A DNA stretch of 64,000 nt, taken from contig OX411543.1 of NCBI GenBank assembly GCA_948146395.1, forward strand, positions 63,066,534-63,130,533. Direction: 5' to 3'. The DNA is from Fragum whitleyi. Its lineage: Eukaryota; Mollusca; Bivalvia; Cardiida; Cardiidae. Shown piece by piece: positions 44,565-57,062 of this stretch (positions are counted from its first letter, which is position 1; each line of letters begins with the position of its first letter). Below the pieces are notes generated by a model, which was not told the DNA's origin, searched no databases, and saw nothing but the letters and a program-made list of their open reading frames with translations. Both the position numbers and the translations under genes were made by a program.

Positions 44565-46288
44565 CGAAGACGCTAAGATGAGTTTTGTGTCAATGCATGA
44601 AAGTTATTGCTACTCTGCATATTTATATGAAACTTGATTAGTAATATGACCCCTTCCCCCCCAAAAAAGAAAAAATAGAAATAATAAAAATAAAAAAAAA
44701 GGATGCTGCTAGAGCAGTTGAAGTGCATCGATTTTCTTTTGGATTTTGATTCACCAGACAAATATTCAATTTTGAGTTGTTTTAAATGAATGGGAATGAA
44801 CGCTTCTGACGGTGTGAGCGCGATTAGAGCTCTTTTGAATCTAGGTCGTTTTAACACGCACTCAACTCATCCAGTAGAAAAACTCGGCCCCACTATATAG
44901 TCTATAATATCGTAGGATATATTTTATAAAATATGTACCGTATTTCACATATTAGACGCGCCCTCCCTAATAAACGCGCCCCCATAAAATACGATTTCCA
45001 GGCCCTGAAATATCCGACCAACACCCAACCGTCCACTGTCCGTGGTGAAAAACCCCAGTCTCAGCGTTTATTTTTACTAGAGCTACTCCACAACGCGATG
45101 TTCAAATGAGAAAAATTGCTCTGGAAGCGCAAAAGGTACCGAAATGCGACACAAAATTTAAACTAATTCTCTTAATACATGAGGTGTGACATCAAACATC
45201 AATTTCTTTTTTCCTTTTTTACTACTCCAACAACGTAAATGAAATAGATTTCTTCAAAAGCTACTTGCGATCGAAATTTCCTTTCTTCATGTTGTTACGA
45301 AAATATTGCTAAAATCGTTGTACGTTCTTCAAACATCAAATTAAATCCGAGTCAAATGATTTAATCCGAGTAAAAACTCATACTGTTTAAACAAGAGAAA
45401 TCTATAAAATCTAATGCCAGTGTAACTGATTGTAAGAGCGACGTCGTGTGCAAAGATCTGGGGACTTCAGAGAGTGCCGACACCTTGTGACCCAGCTAGC
45501 TCCAGACGTGTTGTGTTTTCTCTACGACACGCATCGTCTCCAGTACTCTACCGGGTGTACAGTGCAGTTATAAATTGCTATGTTTATCTTTTTAAATAGT
45601 ATTTTATGTTTTATAATTATCATATCAAATCATTGTTTGAAAATGTGCCGACTCTTAGAATTTAATTGCTGAAACATATTCGTTCTATTTGTAATAACTA
45701 GACTTAATAGATAATCGTTTATAAAAAGGATTTGGTATAAGTTATACGCTGGGCCGAGTTGCCGATGAGCCGAGTTGATCGGTAACTATAAGTACTTTGA
45801 TTCAATAAGACATTTCGACATATCCTATGTTGCCTTGAACTGGTTGGAGTTCAGACATATATGCCCAGGAACAGCCGGAAGTAGAAACGGAAAACTGAAA
45901 GACGATATAAACGTCCTTTGCAAAGTTAATTTCATAAACTTTAAAGTTTGTTTTGCTTTTTAATGAACTTCAAAATATGTTTTGTGGTAATGCTTGAACA
46001 TTCGACATTGTAAACAGTCGTTGTGTAATATGCATATGCGATTTTCGGATTCAATGAACCCTTCCATATGATGTAATTTCCAAAATTAGAATATGTATAC
46101 TACAATGAGTGTCGCCCATGGGGCGACACAATAACCATTATTCAGTTATTTCATCTTAGCCTTTTTTACTATGAAAATATTAATTATAACGGCAGGATCC
46201 TAAAAATTTACACTTGTAAGCTTACTTTCGAAGCCTAGGCTCTATATTAAATGCCGGTCTCGAACTGTTTCATAATAAATAATAAATA
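44565..46288. other. Stretch with minor repeats only
   Basis: TTAGACGCGCCCTCCCTAAT / AAACGCGCCCCC at 44953-44986 is a GC-rich repeat-like motif. Nothing coding is recognised. The unit just before the retrotransposon is an AATAAATAATAAATAAAT run. Confidence 0.35.
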
Positions 46289-47549
46289 AATGTAGAACAG
46301 CACGGGTTCAGGAAAGGAAGGTCCTGTATCACCCAACTCCTGGAATGCATAGGAGATTGGACCAACAAATTAGATAACAACAATGACGTGGATATCATTT
46401 ACTTAGACTTCAAAGCAGCGTTTGACAAAGGGCTATTAACAAAAGTATGGCACATAGGTATAAGGGGCAAATTGTACAGTTGGCTTGAGGACTTCCTCAC
46501 AGAGAGAAGACAGAGGGTGATCATCAACGATCTAAGTTCCCAGTGGCGTAATGTTACAAGCGGGGTCCCTCAGGGAAGTGTTTTGGGTCCTGTACTATTC
46601 CTTATATTTATCGATGACCTTCCAGATGTCATAAGCTGTCCTGTCAAACTGTTTGCAGACGACACCAAACTTTACATGGAAATAGGACCCCAAAATGATG
46701 ATTTACAAGAGGATTTACAAGACAATATCTTCAATGCATGTTCTTGGGCCAAGACATGGGAGATGACATTTAATGCAAAGAAATGTAAAAGCCTTCACAT
46801 AGGCTCAAAAGAAGCAGATGAATATTTTGTCAAGGACAACAGTGGGACCATTACTAAAATCACCAATGTAGACAATGAAAAAGATCTCGGGGTGACATTT
46901 GACTCAAAACTGACCTTCAAAAATCACATAAGTAATAAAGTCAATACAGCAAATAGGAATTTAGGAATTATAAGTAAGTCATTCACGTATATGGACACCC
47001 AAATGTTCTTAAATCTTTATAAATCCCTGGTGAGACCGCACCTTGAATATGCTTCTGTCATTTGGTACCCTGAATACAAAAAGGACATAATCTCTATTGA
47101 AAATGTTCAGAGAAGAGCCACCAGGCTGGTAAAATCCTTAAAAACACTAACTTATTCTGAAAGGCTAAAAAAGCTAGGACTTCCAATCCTCCTTAAAAAC
47201 ACTAACTTATTCTGAAAGGCTAAAAAAGCTGGGACTTCGAACCCTCGAATATAGAAGAGACAGGTCAGATCTAATTCAGGTATACAAACTCTTAATTGGA
47301 ATTGACCAAACTTCTAAACCAATTTTACAACTAAGAGAGCAAATTGGAACTAGGGGAAATAAGCATAAACTCTTCAAAACTAACTTCAAACTAGATGTAA
47401 GGAAATTCTGTTTCAGTAACAGGGTCGTAAATCTATGGAATAACTTATCAAATGATATAGTACAGTCACCTAATCTAAATATTTTCAAATCAAGACTAAA
47501 TAGATTATGGTCACCTAGAAACAAATTTGCTGCAGATTGCTATCGTTGA
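46289..47549 (+). pseudogene. 5'-truncated non-LTR retrotransposon reverse transcriptase
   Basis: The frame opens abruptly at about 46289 in the RT domain (EQHGFRKGRSC, then IIYLDFKAAFDK). It passes SGVPQGSVLGPVLFLIFIDD and the catalytic LFADDTKLY (about codon 90 from 46388). This is a LINE-type RT, most like the Jockey/CR1 group. After FDK a few residues usual in the family are missing. At 47136-47245 a 55-bp tandem duplication shifts the frame and creates a stop at 47213. The true C-terminus continues at 47211-47549 with FSNRVVNLWNNL and FKSRLNRLW, typical of the thumb/tail, ending in TGA. Endonuclease and ORF1 are absent. Clade is inferred; family is firm. Confidence 0.88.
47136..47245 (+). 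repeat. 55-bp tandem duplication inside the RT
   Basis: CCTTAAAAACACTAACTTAT begins at 47136 and again at 47191; the two 55-bp copies differ at only two or three bases. As 55 is not a multiple of three, it causes the frameshift. Confidence 0.9.
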
Positions 47550-48208
47550 TAATTTCCTAATGAAAGAAATGTAACTAAGTTTACTAAAGAACAGTCAAGC
47601 AATGTAAATAGTTTTTATACTATGATCAAGTCAGTGAGCTAGACAGGGTGTAAGCAACTATCAATAGAGCCAGTAAAACAAATAACTGTCTACTCCTAAA
47701 ACCCGATATAGAGTCTAGAGATATTTTAACAAGATTTTTTTTATAATTAAACATAAATATAAAAAATATCAGTGTGTAAATAAAATGTCACATAAGCAAA
47801 CACAAATAAGACAATCAAATATGTAATAATGGTTGCAACAAAACAATATATATGTGTGAGAGACACAACCTTGCATCACATTCCATATCGAAACGTGTTC
47901 ATCAAGTGATAACACAGACAATATAAGTGTGGAAAATAAAATTCAAAAAACAACAAAAAAACGCGAGTATAATAAAGATGAAATTCAGAACCGGACGTAC
48001 AACAACGAGGGAAAACATTCCAGAAAAGGGCCTACAGAAGCTATTTAAGCTTATACACATAGTGTAACCGGCCTCGATGAACTATGTGAACTATGTGAAC
48101 TTCTGTTCATTCCATTTTTAACCATAATTTTTAATTTAAAGGAGACTTGCGAATTACAATTTTCAAAAAGTATGGTAATCAATAACAAAGAAGTTCATTG
48201 TAGCAAAT
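47550..48208. other. 3' flank of the first LINE and spacer
   Basis: AT-rich, with no repeated 3' tail that I can define. Nothing else is recognised. Confidence 0.4.
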
Positions 48209-50650
48209 TTGAACATAAACAATTTAAATTCAAATTTTGTTGAGATTCATGAACTTTTCAGGCAGTCAACGGTCAAATAAAATTCTTGACTTTATTTCTG
48301 AAACAAAAATAAACGATTCTTTTAGTGATCATATTTTCAATGTTGCAGGTTACAAATTCGAAAGGAAAGACAGAAATAGATTTGGTGTTGGTATTGCTTC
48401 TTTTATCAGATCACGGTGACATTCCTTCGCCGCAATTCCAAAAACAAATGCATTAAAACATTAAATATCAGCACAGAAATAAGTGACTGTCACAATCTAG
48501 TATCTACAATGATTAATAGTGAAGCCCTTAAGGATCAAAAACAAAAATCAAATATAGAAGCTATAAAACATTAAATCCCGTAAACATGAATATATATTTA
48601 GCAAGAGCACAACTAGGCCTAATGCAGTCTGCTCTGTCATCTCAAAATTCAGAAATTGATAGTAGGTACATGAACTTCGAAAACAAAATTTTAGATGTGG
48701 TTGACAAGCATGCTCCGATAAAAGAAAGATACATCAAACAAAATCAACTTCCATACATGAATAGAAAACTGAGAAAGACTATTTATAACAAGAAAATGCA
48801 CTACCATAAATATTTGTAAGTGAAAACCTCTCGGATTTGGGAAAATATATAGGACTAGTCGAAATTTCGCCAACAGTCTGAAACGAAAATCAAGGAATAA
48901 CTATTTTCAAGAGAGATGTATTGGTGGCTGTAAAACAACCGATTTTCGGAACACTATCAAACCTTATTTATCTAAAAAAATCCAACTCTGCACCATTAAA
49001 TATAATTCTGTCTGAAAATGATAAATTAATTACTGACACAAAAAAGGTTGCACATGTTTTCAATAATTTCTATGTAAATGTAGAAGAAGAAATAGGTAAA
49101 GACTATGAGTTTGATCCCCATGACCATCCTAGCATAGAGAAGATTTCTGAAAAGGATATCAGTGGCCCATATACCTTTCAATTTACATTAACTAACAGAA
49201 TAGAAGTCTAAAAAATAATCGATAACTTGGGTGTAAATAAAGCCACTGACATTGATAGAATACCTGCTAAACTAAACAAAATGAGTAAACCACTTATCAT
49301 TGATCCCATTACCGAACTAATTAACTCCTCTATTGCATGTGATAAATTCCCTTCTAGAACGAAAGAAGCTCAAGTTATACCGCTCCACAAAAAGAACGAT
49401 GTAATGCAAAAATCCAACTATAGACATGTAAGCATCTCAGGCTATGACATCGAAGATCTTTGAAAAGGTGTTATCCCAACAGCTAAACGACTATTTTTCA
49501 AATATTTTTCATGATTATCTGTGCGCTTTTAGGAAAGGTCATGGGTGTCAAACCACCATATTGAAACTTCTGGAGGATTGGAAGCAGGCCCTCGACAAAA
49601 ATAAAAAATCTGTTATGCAAATTGTCAGTTTATGGTCTCTTTGAATCAGCAGTCTTCTAAAATCATACCTAAGCAAAAGAAAGCAACAGGTTAAAATTGG
49701 AAACATTGTTAGCTCTTTTACAGAAATAAAGAATGGTGTTCCTCAAGGTTCTATCCTAGACCCCTTATTATTTAACATTTTTATTAGTGACATATTCTAT
49801 TTTATCCACAGAAGCACTCAGTACAATTATGCTGATGACAACACATTGTCTTATTCCTCTTCAAACTATCATGACTTAATACAAACTTTCGAAAATGAAA
49901 GCAAAACTCATATAGACTGGTTCAGATTTAACTAGATGCAGGCAAATCCTGAGAAATTTCAAGCTATTGCTGTAGGCAAAGAAAACCCCCAAACTAAGTC
50001 TTCTGTTTTCAGTGATGGTAACGCAAATATTTCATGTGATGAGGTCGTAAAATTATTAGGGATTGATATTGACTTTAGACTTTCCTTTGACCAACACATA
50101 CCAAATCTCTGTAAAAAAGCAGCGCGTCTAGGCAGAATAGGGAGCAAGCTAGGCAGACTTAATAAGCTCACTTTCTTTTACTCTTTTATGTAAAATTTTA
50201 ACTTTTGCCCTTTGTCTTGGCATTTTTTTTTCAGTCAGAAACACCATCAACATTGAGAAAATTCAAGAAAGGGCTTGACAACGTATACAATGACTATACC
50301 TCATCTATATGATGATTTCTTGACAGGGCGAAGCTTCCAAGCCTCCATATCAGACGAATGAGAACTATAGAACTTGAAACATTAAAAATCTTTCATAATT
50401 TGGCCCCACCCGTGATAGAAAATCTAATTCAAAGAGGGAATATCGTTATAATTTTAGATACTCTTGTCTTTTACAGATTCCTCACGTAAATACAAGTAAA
50501 GCAGGTAAAAGTTCCTTTCGTTATGCTGCTCCTGTTCTTTGAAATAGTCTGCCAGAACAATATAGACAGGCAAGCAGTTTTGGCCAATTCAAGGCTCTAA
50601 TGTCCAATTGGAATGACCAGGACTGCCGATGCAATGCCTGCTCAGACTGA
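48209..50650 (+). pseudogene. Degenerate non-LTR retrotransposon: endonuclease to RT C-terminus
   Basis: Segments in several frames follow LINE order. Endonuclease start: NINNLNSNFVEIHELF, then FISETKINDSF and KFERKDRNR (48209-48419). A pre-RT linker: DVVDKHAPIKERYI and LPYMNRKLRK (48586-48819). RT fingers: VNKATDIDRIPAKL and QVIPLHKKND (48921-49463), then FRKGHGCQTT (49444-49644), NGVPQGSILDPLLFNIFISD and YNYADDNTL (about 49735-49860). The tail: EVVKLLGIDIDF (49936-50193) and FRYAAPVLWNSLPEQY (about 50510-50570), stopping at 50650. At least six frameshifts or stops separate the pieces. Order and motifs fit the Jockey/CR1-like group. It differs in sequence from the copy at 46289, so it is another family. 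Confidence 0.85.
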
Positions 50651-51301
50651 CATTGAGTAGGATCAGCAACCTCTATTTCCTTGTTTCTCGTTTTCTGTTC
50701 TGTGCCCAGCTCTGTGTTGTTTCAAAATGTTCAGACCTTTTCAATGCAGTCTGCTTTAATTAAATCTGCTGCATATGTGTGTTTGTGTATTTTTGTTGCA
50801 AATTTTTGTTATATCATCCTTTATAGGTTTTAATTAGATGAAGTCTATTTTTAACATCTAATCAGAAATGGGTATGGGGCCCCTCTTGATGAAAGTACAC
50901 CCCTGTATTATTTCATCGAGGGTTTATTTCATGCTTGTAGTAGTACTTGATACTACCCAGGAAAAGGGAAGGGGGGAGGTATAACTTATTTATTTATTTA
51001 TCAACCACTTTTAAATCTCAGGTGATTCTAATGTATCTTATACCTCCATTTTTATTAATACACTTAATTGTGATTATTTAGTATTTATAACCTGCTTTCT
51101 ATCCATTTAAATTTCTTACCTTTTTGTATATTGAAGTTGTTTTATGTGTAGATTAATTATATGTCACATGATTCTCTAACCCATGTATGCTTAATATATT
51201 GTTAACCTTAGACTATTTCTATGTTAGCCGGTTCAAAAGTTATTGTTAGCTTATGTTTTGTTTGTTGTGCTGTCTTGCCGACTTTAAATAAATCTTATCT
51301 A
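50651..51301 (+). mobile_element. Probable 3' UTR of the second LINE
   Basis: Non-coding, AT-rich sequence continues from the last stop and ends with TTTAAATAAATCTTATCTAA followed by TCTTTCTTATCTT, a short repeated tail as LINE 3' ends often have. The limit is inference. Confidence 0.4.
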
Positions 51302-51489
51302 ATCTTTCTTATCTTGTCATTTGAAGACTAAAACCCCATTGAAATGAACATACAAAAAATCACAGGTCTAACTTCAGTTAGCCATGTGGAAAGGGGAAAT
51401 ATTCAAGAGAAATCTACTTTCCCTTGTACAAGCAGTTTGCGTCCCTTAGAAACCACACATGATACTCGCTACTAATCAACCCATAATCT

Positions 51490-51849
51490 TGCCATAATGT
51501 AACCCTGATATTTGGTTAAGCATAAGACTTCAGAAATTCAAAAAGCTTGGGTCTTGCTTGTATTATCTGCCATTGAATTGATTGAAATTCACTATTTTTC
51601 TTTTGTGAGCACCTCGTCACACTTTCAATTGGAATGAACTGAAACTTGCAAAATAACTGTTTTGCATATAGTTGTGCATAAAATCATTTTCAATTTACAC
51701 TCAAAAGGTCATACTATGTTATGGCACCAGTTGTCTGTCTGTCTGTTTGAAATATTTTTAGCTATCATTCAAGCTCACATTACTGACAAGCCAAGGTCAC
51801 TGACAAGCCCCATCGGGCGTATATGCGCCGCTCTCCGAAGCTCTTGTCT
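51490..51849 (-). mobile_element. Pearl-like element, family G, truncated copy
   Basis: On the minus strand the 5' end is ACAAGAGCTTCGGAGAGCGG with ATATACGCCCGATGGGG. The body (GCATAAGACTTCAGAAATTC on the plus strand) aligns almost exactly with 54858-55230. The other end of the element is missing. Confidence 0.7.
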
Positions 51850-51905
51850 TATATATTAATTTGCTATGTTGGTCGCCTACTGAGACTCAGTAAAGTGCGT
51901 ATTAT

Positions 51906-52879
51906 TTAAGGCTCATGTAAAGTGTTTGAGACCGAATTTTAAGGGCACTTCATTTGCCAAGAAAAAGCAGTTTGCCCAGGTATATTATATACCAAAATGA
52001 AGCTATTTAAAAGCACAAGACAAGCAGTTGAGCAACTTAGACTATCATAGCTATAGCGGTATGGTAAAAACATCGTGGAAAAGGGTCATTTCGTACAGAA
52101 CAAGCAACTGCATGACGGTTGTATCAAATTGTCCCATATTTTAACAAGGTACAGTCTAAAGTACTATCCAGGTAGTGCTACAACCGTTGGTATGAAATTC
52201 GGGCCCAAAACGTAGTTATGCAAGCAATTAATTTTGACTTATTTTTTTAAACACATATGTCATATATATCTTTCTAATTTTGTAAACGTGTAGTTCTGTG
52301 TAAGGTATGGTGTGTTATCACAACATAAATGGACATAAATAGTTTATATACCTGTAAGGTTGTTTAGCAATATATCAATTTCTATTTCACAGAATGATGA
52401 ATAAATAGTTATTTTTCACAAATCATTGAATAAAAACTATAATTTGAAATAAATCGCAGAAAATAATTCACAATATTATGGTGTGATGTTGCACCATACC
52501 TTACATCTATTTTGAAAACAGACCAAACCGGTTTGACATGTATGTTGACAAAATAAATGGAAATTGATTGTTTCAAAAGAGCCTTTTGAGACTGAGTTTT
52601 ATATAAACGTTTGTAGTACTACCTGGATAGTATTTTAGACTGTACTTTGTTAAAATATAGGGCAATTTTATCCAACCGTCATGCAGTTGCTTGTTCTGTA
52701 CAAAATGACCCTTTTCCACAAAGTTTTGGCCGCTATAGCTACGGCGGTCTTATGTTGCGTAACTGCTTGTGCTCATGAATACCTTCATTTTGATATATAA
52801 TATACCTGGACATACTGCTTTTTCTCGGCTGCTGAAGTGCCCTTCAAATTGGGTCTCAAACACTTTACATGAACCTTAA
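51906..52879. mobile_element. TTAA-bounded foldback element with about 270-bp arms
   Basis: The left arm, 51906-52183 (TTAAGGCTCATGTAAAGTG ... TATCCAGGTAGTGCTACAA), is an imperfect inverted copy of 52611-52879 (TTGTAGTACTACCTGGATA ... CACTTTACATGAACCTTAA). TTAA stands at both outer edges. The 430-bp middle holds a second inverted pair (TAAGGTATGGTG at 52301, CACCATACCTTA at 52493). No ORF. Confidence 0.75.
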
Positions 52880-53880
52880 GACCTAGTTATGCCTATGGTC
52901 AAAATATATAAAATTTTACATTTCCTTTGATGAGACTTTGGCCTAAACAACAAATTTCCGAAAAATCTGAAATACAACTTTTGAACTAAAAAGTAGGCTA
53001 ATGAAAGGCGTTATCATGACTAAACTCGCTGTCATCATGCAGTGACTGTGCGGTAGCGCTTCTGACCACCATTCATTGCAACTGAAGGCCCCTGGTTGTA
53101 TCCCCGACGGCTGTACTCTGTCCCGGACTTTCTCCAATCAAATGGTCGATAATATAAGACCTATGAGAAATGAATAAACAAATAAATACATAAAAGAACG
53201 TTAACCGACCACCGTATGATAGCCTGCTTGCGAAATCATAATACAGTTGTCGTCTTATACTTGAAATGGCAAATTTGGTCCAAAATGACTTAATCTAAAC
53301 GGTAGGCAATCGGAAAACATCTCAAACTACTTAAATCCTAAAATAGCGGGGTGTATCATGTAGCCCCGTGTATCAATTAGCCCAGTCTCCCCTACTCATT
53401 AAGAATCAACGGTTGGGGCTGGGACTAGTTGACACAGAGCCAAACAGGGGCTAATTTATAGAGTCAATCCAGTATCCTCAATCACTCAAACAGTGGTGGA
53501 TTCATATGTGTTTCGAGCCCCCCTCCCATCTGATGGCTGTTTATTGCATTGCCATAGGACAAACTCAGTCGCAATTCAGTAATGGTAGGAAAACGAACCC
53601 TGGAATACAGAGTTTTTGTATGGCATCACTGATAGAATGGGGTCCAAATTAATAGTAGGACTCATATGGGGCCTTGCTTGAGGTTTCGGAGTAACTGCTT
53701 TTAAAAAGATGTTGGTAATACTTTATAGCTATCGTCATATTTTTGCGTAAATATTGTTATCATAGGCGTATCTAGGACATTGAAATTTATACCCACTCAG
53801 AAAGCGACAATTAAAGAATATATAGGATAAGGGCGATAAGAGGACTGTGACAAAAGATGAATGTCCTCCGCCCGCTCCCT
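52880..53880. other. Stretch with a weak tRNA-like SINE head
   Basis: At about 53040-53110 on the plus strand, GTGCGGTAGCGCTTCTGACC and CTGGTTGTATCCCCGACGG resemble A and B boxes of a decayed tRNA-derived SINE. The remainder is not recognised. Confidence 0.35.
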
Positions 53881-55230
53881 TTTTATACGCCCGAAGGGTC
53901 GTATTATGTTATGGATTCGGTCGTCCGTCCGTCTGTCTGTCCGTCTGTCCGTCCGTTAGCAATTCAGTTTTGTGTGCGCAACTCCTCCAAAACTATCAAT
54001 GGGAATTAACTGAAACTTGGCACAAATACTCCTAATGATGTCTAATTGTGCATAAGACCTTTGAAATTCAAATCGCTCCAGTCATTCCTGAGAAGTCTTG
54101 AATTATTTCCCCTTGAATATAACCAAAATCACTGTTTTTTATGTGCGCAACTCCTCCTAAACTATCAATGGGAATGAGCTGAAACTACACACACTTACTT
54201 TCTATGATGTCTAGTTGTGCATAAGATCTTTGAAATTCAAATAGCTCCAGTCATTCCTGAGAAATCTTGAATTATCTTCCCTTGAATTAAACGAAAATCA
54301 CTGCTTTTTGTGTGCGCAACTCCTCCTAAACTATCAATGGGAATGTGCTGAAACTAGACACAATCACTCAATATGATGTCTAGCCGTGCATAAGACCTTT
54401 GAAATTCAAATCGCATCAGTCATTCCTGAGAAATCTTGAATTATCTGCCCTTGAATTAAACGAAAATCACTGTATTTTGTGTGCAACTCCTCCTAAACTA
54501 TCAATTGCAATGATCTGATACTAGACACAATTATTCTTTTATGTCTTGTTTTGCATAAGACTTTTCAATTCAAAATGCTCCAGTCATTCTTGAGTTATCT
54601 TGGATTATCTGCAACTGAGTTGATGAAAAACAAAATTTCTTGTCAGCTCATTTTTTCCTACATTTTGAATTGGAATGAAAGGAAACTTGCAAAAATGACT
54701 CTGTAGGTTGTCTATTTGTGCTTAGGACTGAAAATATTTTCATATTAAAAGTAGTTCCTGATTTATCTGCCCTTTACTTCACAAAATAGTTTTAATTTAC
54801 AGATTTTTTTGTGCGTGTGTGTGCACAACTCCTACAAATTTAATTTGATTGAAATGAACCTTGTCATTATGTAACCCTGGTATTTGGTTAAGCATAAGAC
54901 TTCAGAAATTCAAAAAGCTTGGGTCTTGCTTGTATTATCTGCCCCTGAATTGATTGAAATTCACTATATTTCTTTTGTGAGCAACTCGTCACACTTTCAA
55001 TTGGAATGAACTGAAACTTGCGAAATAACTGTTTGGCATATAGTTGTGCATAAAATCATTTTCAATTTACACTCAAAAGGTTATACTATGTTATGGCACC
55101 AGTTATTCGTCTGTCTGTTTGAAATACATGTATTTTTAGCTATCAATCAAGCTCACATTACTGACAAGCCAAGGTTACTGACAAGCCCCATCGGGCGTAT
55201 ATGCGCCGCTCTGCGAGCGAAGCTCTTGTT
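53881..55230 (-). mobile_element. Pearl-like element, family G, full copy on the minus strand
   Basis: Read on the minus strand it opens AACAAGAGCTTCGCTCGCAG (hairpin GAGCTTCGCTC), then ATACGCCCGATGGGG. It runs through about seven core units of 150-165 bp (plus-strand landmarks CTCCTAAACTATCAATGG, TTGTGCATAAGA, CCAGTCATTCCTGAG). It ends with a GGACGGACAGACGGAC tract and CCTTCGGGCGTATAAAAA. CGGGCGTAT is the inverted copy of ATACGCCCG. Confidence 0.85.
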
Positions 55231-55482
55231 ATGATTTGAGCATTGGTGAATAATCAAAATATCTTAACTACAGCTTTGATAAGCTATAGTTACGATGTTT
55301 TGATCATTCATCAGCGAATACTGCAACAGGGGATTATTTCTTTTACGCATTTGCGTAAACTGCGTAATGGATGTTACGCCCTTGGTAATATTCTCTGGGT
55401 TGAGTTACGCATGGTGTAAGCTTTGATAGTTTGTAATCGTTTTGGGATCTACAGATAGAATCAGATTGTTTCGAGAGCCAAG
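55231..55482. other. Short hairpin and unassigned sequence
   Basis: TTGAGCATTGGTGAATAATC at 55236 faces TTTTGATCATTCATCAGCGA at about 55295, with TAACTACAGCTTTGATAAGC / TATAGTTACGA in the middle: an imperfect 85-bp hairpin. Nothing else. Confidence 0.45.
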
Positions 55483-55722
55483 GGGCCCGTTTTACTAAAG
55501 TGTTTACGAAAAAAAAATAATCGTAAGTCAAAATTACAAATCGTACCTGGTGTTTTCATTCATTGTTAGATTCTGTCTCGCAATATCTCATTCGAATCGT
55601 CTTAAGAAGACGATTCAAATGAGTTAATGCATGGTAGAATATTTTGTTTGTACTTTAGAAGCAACCTTAATTTTTGACTTACGCAAAAAATGATCATAAG
55701 ATGTTTAGTAAAACGGGCCCCT
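55483..55722. mobile_element. MITE with AGGGGCCCGTTTTACTAAA ends
   Basis: AGGGGCCCGTTTTACTAAA at the left faces TTTAGTAAAACGGGCCCCT at the right, an exact 19-bp inverted pair. Next to the ends, TCGTAAGTCAAAATTA faces TTTTTGACTTACGCA. In the centre lies CATTCGAATCGTCTTAAG / AAGACGATTCAAATGA. About 240 bp, non-coding. Confidence 0.8.
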
Positions 55723-56899
55723 GATTCTGAGTCTCATGCTCGTTAAAACTGCGTTCCTGTTGGAATTTGTATAATTTTCGAACCCCATTTACAGAAATTC
55801 TGGATCCGTCTTATCACACTCGTGTATTAACCCGCTTCGTGTATTCATACAGTGTCACGGATTATGTTTTTAGTTTCATACCCCCATAGAATCAATAATT
55901 ACTCTATAAATCTTTTTGTCGGATAATAGCGATACATCGCTAACGTTACAATTGTTACTATGAAATCGACACTAAATAAAATTTCGTATCTTGTATCTTG
56001 TAGATCTCTTAAATGTGTTTATGAATCTAAGAAGTAAGGAGGTGCATTCCAAAACTACAAATATACCATGTACACACAGATAATTCTTAAGAATTATTCA
56101 ACACATCGGCCTCGAATATATTGACCGGCAGTCCTTATACATTTTATGGAATGTTCAACAAAACTCTCATTTCCCCATTCTTTTTGCTCAATTTTGGATG
56201 TTGCTGGGTTCGGCATTTATACTAGTGAAGAAAGGTACATAGTTGAAATCGATTAAAATTTCGCTTAATCACACAACTCTAGGGCCCAATTTTTGCCTGT
56301 AATCAATGTTCCGTCGGTGATAAACAACATCACCAACAACAAACACATCAGCAAGCCGTAGTTACTGCGTTTAAAATAGTAGCTCTCGCCTCAGTGGACG
56401 ACGTTAACGAAGACGTACCGTGAAGCAATAAAGGGAAACAATAAAACTGATACTGCATATTGATAGTAAATGCGTTATTACATCCCTTCAACTGTAACGT
56501 CACTTTATTGTACTAGATTGAAATGTTTAATAATCCGTTATTATATAATTAATAGAATAACCAAAATGGTAACAATTTGATTATGAAACAATTGTCTGTG
56601 TAATATTGCGATTTTTTCCTGTTTTCAGATCTGGAATTGCAAATCAGAGAAAATACTATAGACAAAGAAGAAATTGGTTGTAACAAGAATTTCTCATTTT
56701 TACTATTACACTTCAACATACATAAGATCGTAATTCATTTTTATTTCATTTTGGAATTTTTTCGTCTCTAAATCGTATCGGAATCCTTATTTGATATTAG
56801 CGTCTACTTCTCTAATTGATGTGTTTTCTTAAGCGTCCGGTTCGTAATAATGACGTAAGATGAACATTTTGAGAGGCTGAGAGGACACGATTCTTGATT
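55723..56899. other. Stretch with nothing recognised
   Basis: No gene, RNA or repeat family is recognised; ORFs are short and lack motifs. Confidence 0.4.
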
Positions 56900-57062
56900 T
56901 AAGGTAGCGGACACGTAAAAGTTCCGCAAAGTTTTGGAAGTAATGAAGTTTAACACTGTTAATAGAGGTTTCCTAATGACTTTCATTAGGAAACTTCGGT
57001 CAACATTGTGAAAGTTCATTAGTTCCGAAATGTTGCTGGACTATAACAGTTCCACTACCTTA
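56900..57062. mobile_element. Palindromic MITE, AAGGTAGYGGA family, copy 1
   Basis: TAAGGTAGCGGACACGTAAA and AGTTCCGCAAAGTTTTGGAA face TTCCGAAATGTTGC and AGTTCCACTACCTTA. The centre AGGTTTCCTAATGA / TCATTAGGAAACTT is the hairpin tip. A copy lies at 61961-62120 and a partial one at 58820-58935. Confidence 0.7.
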
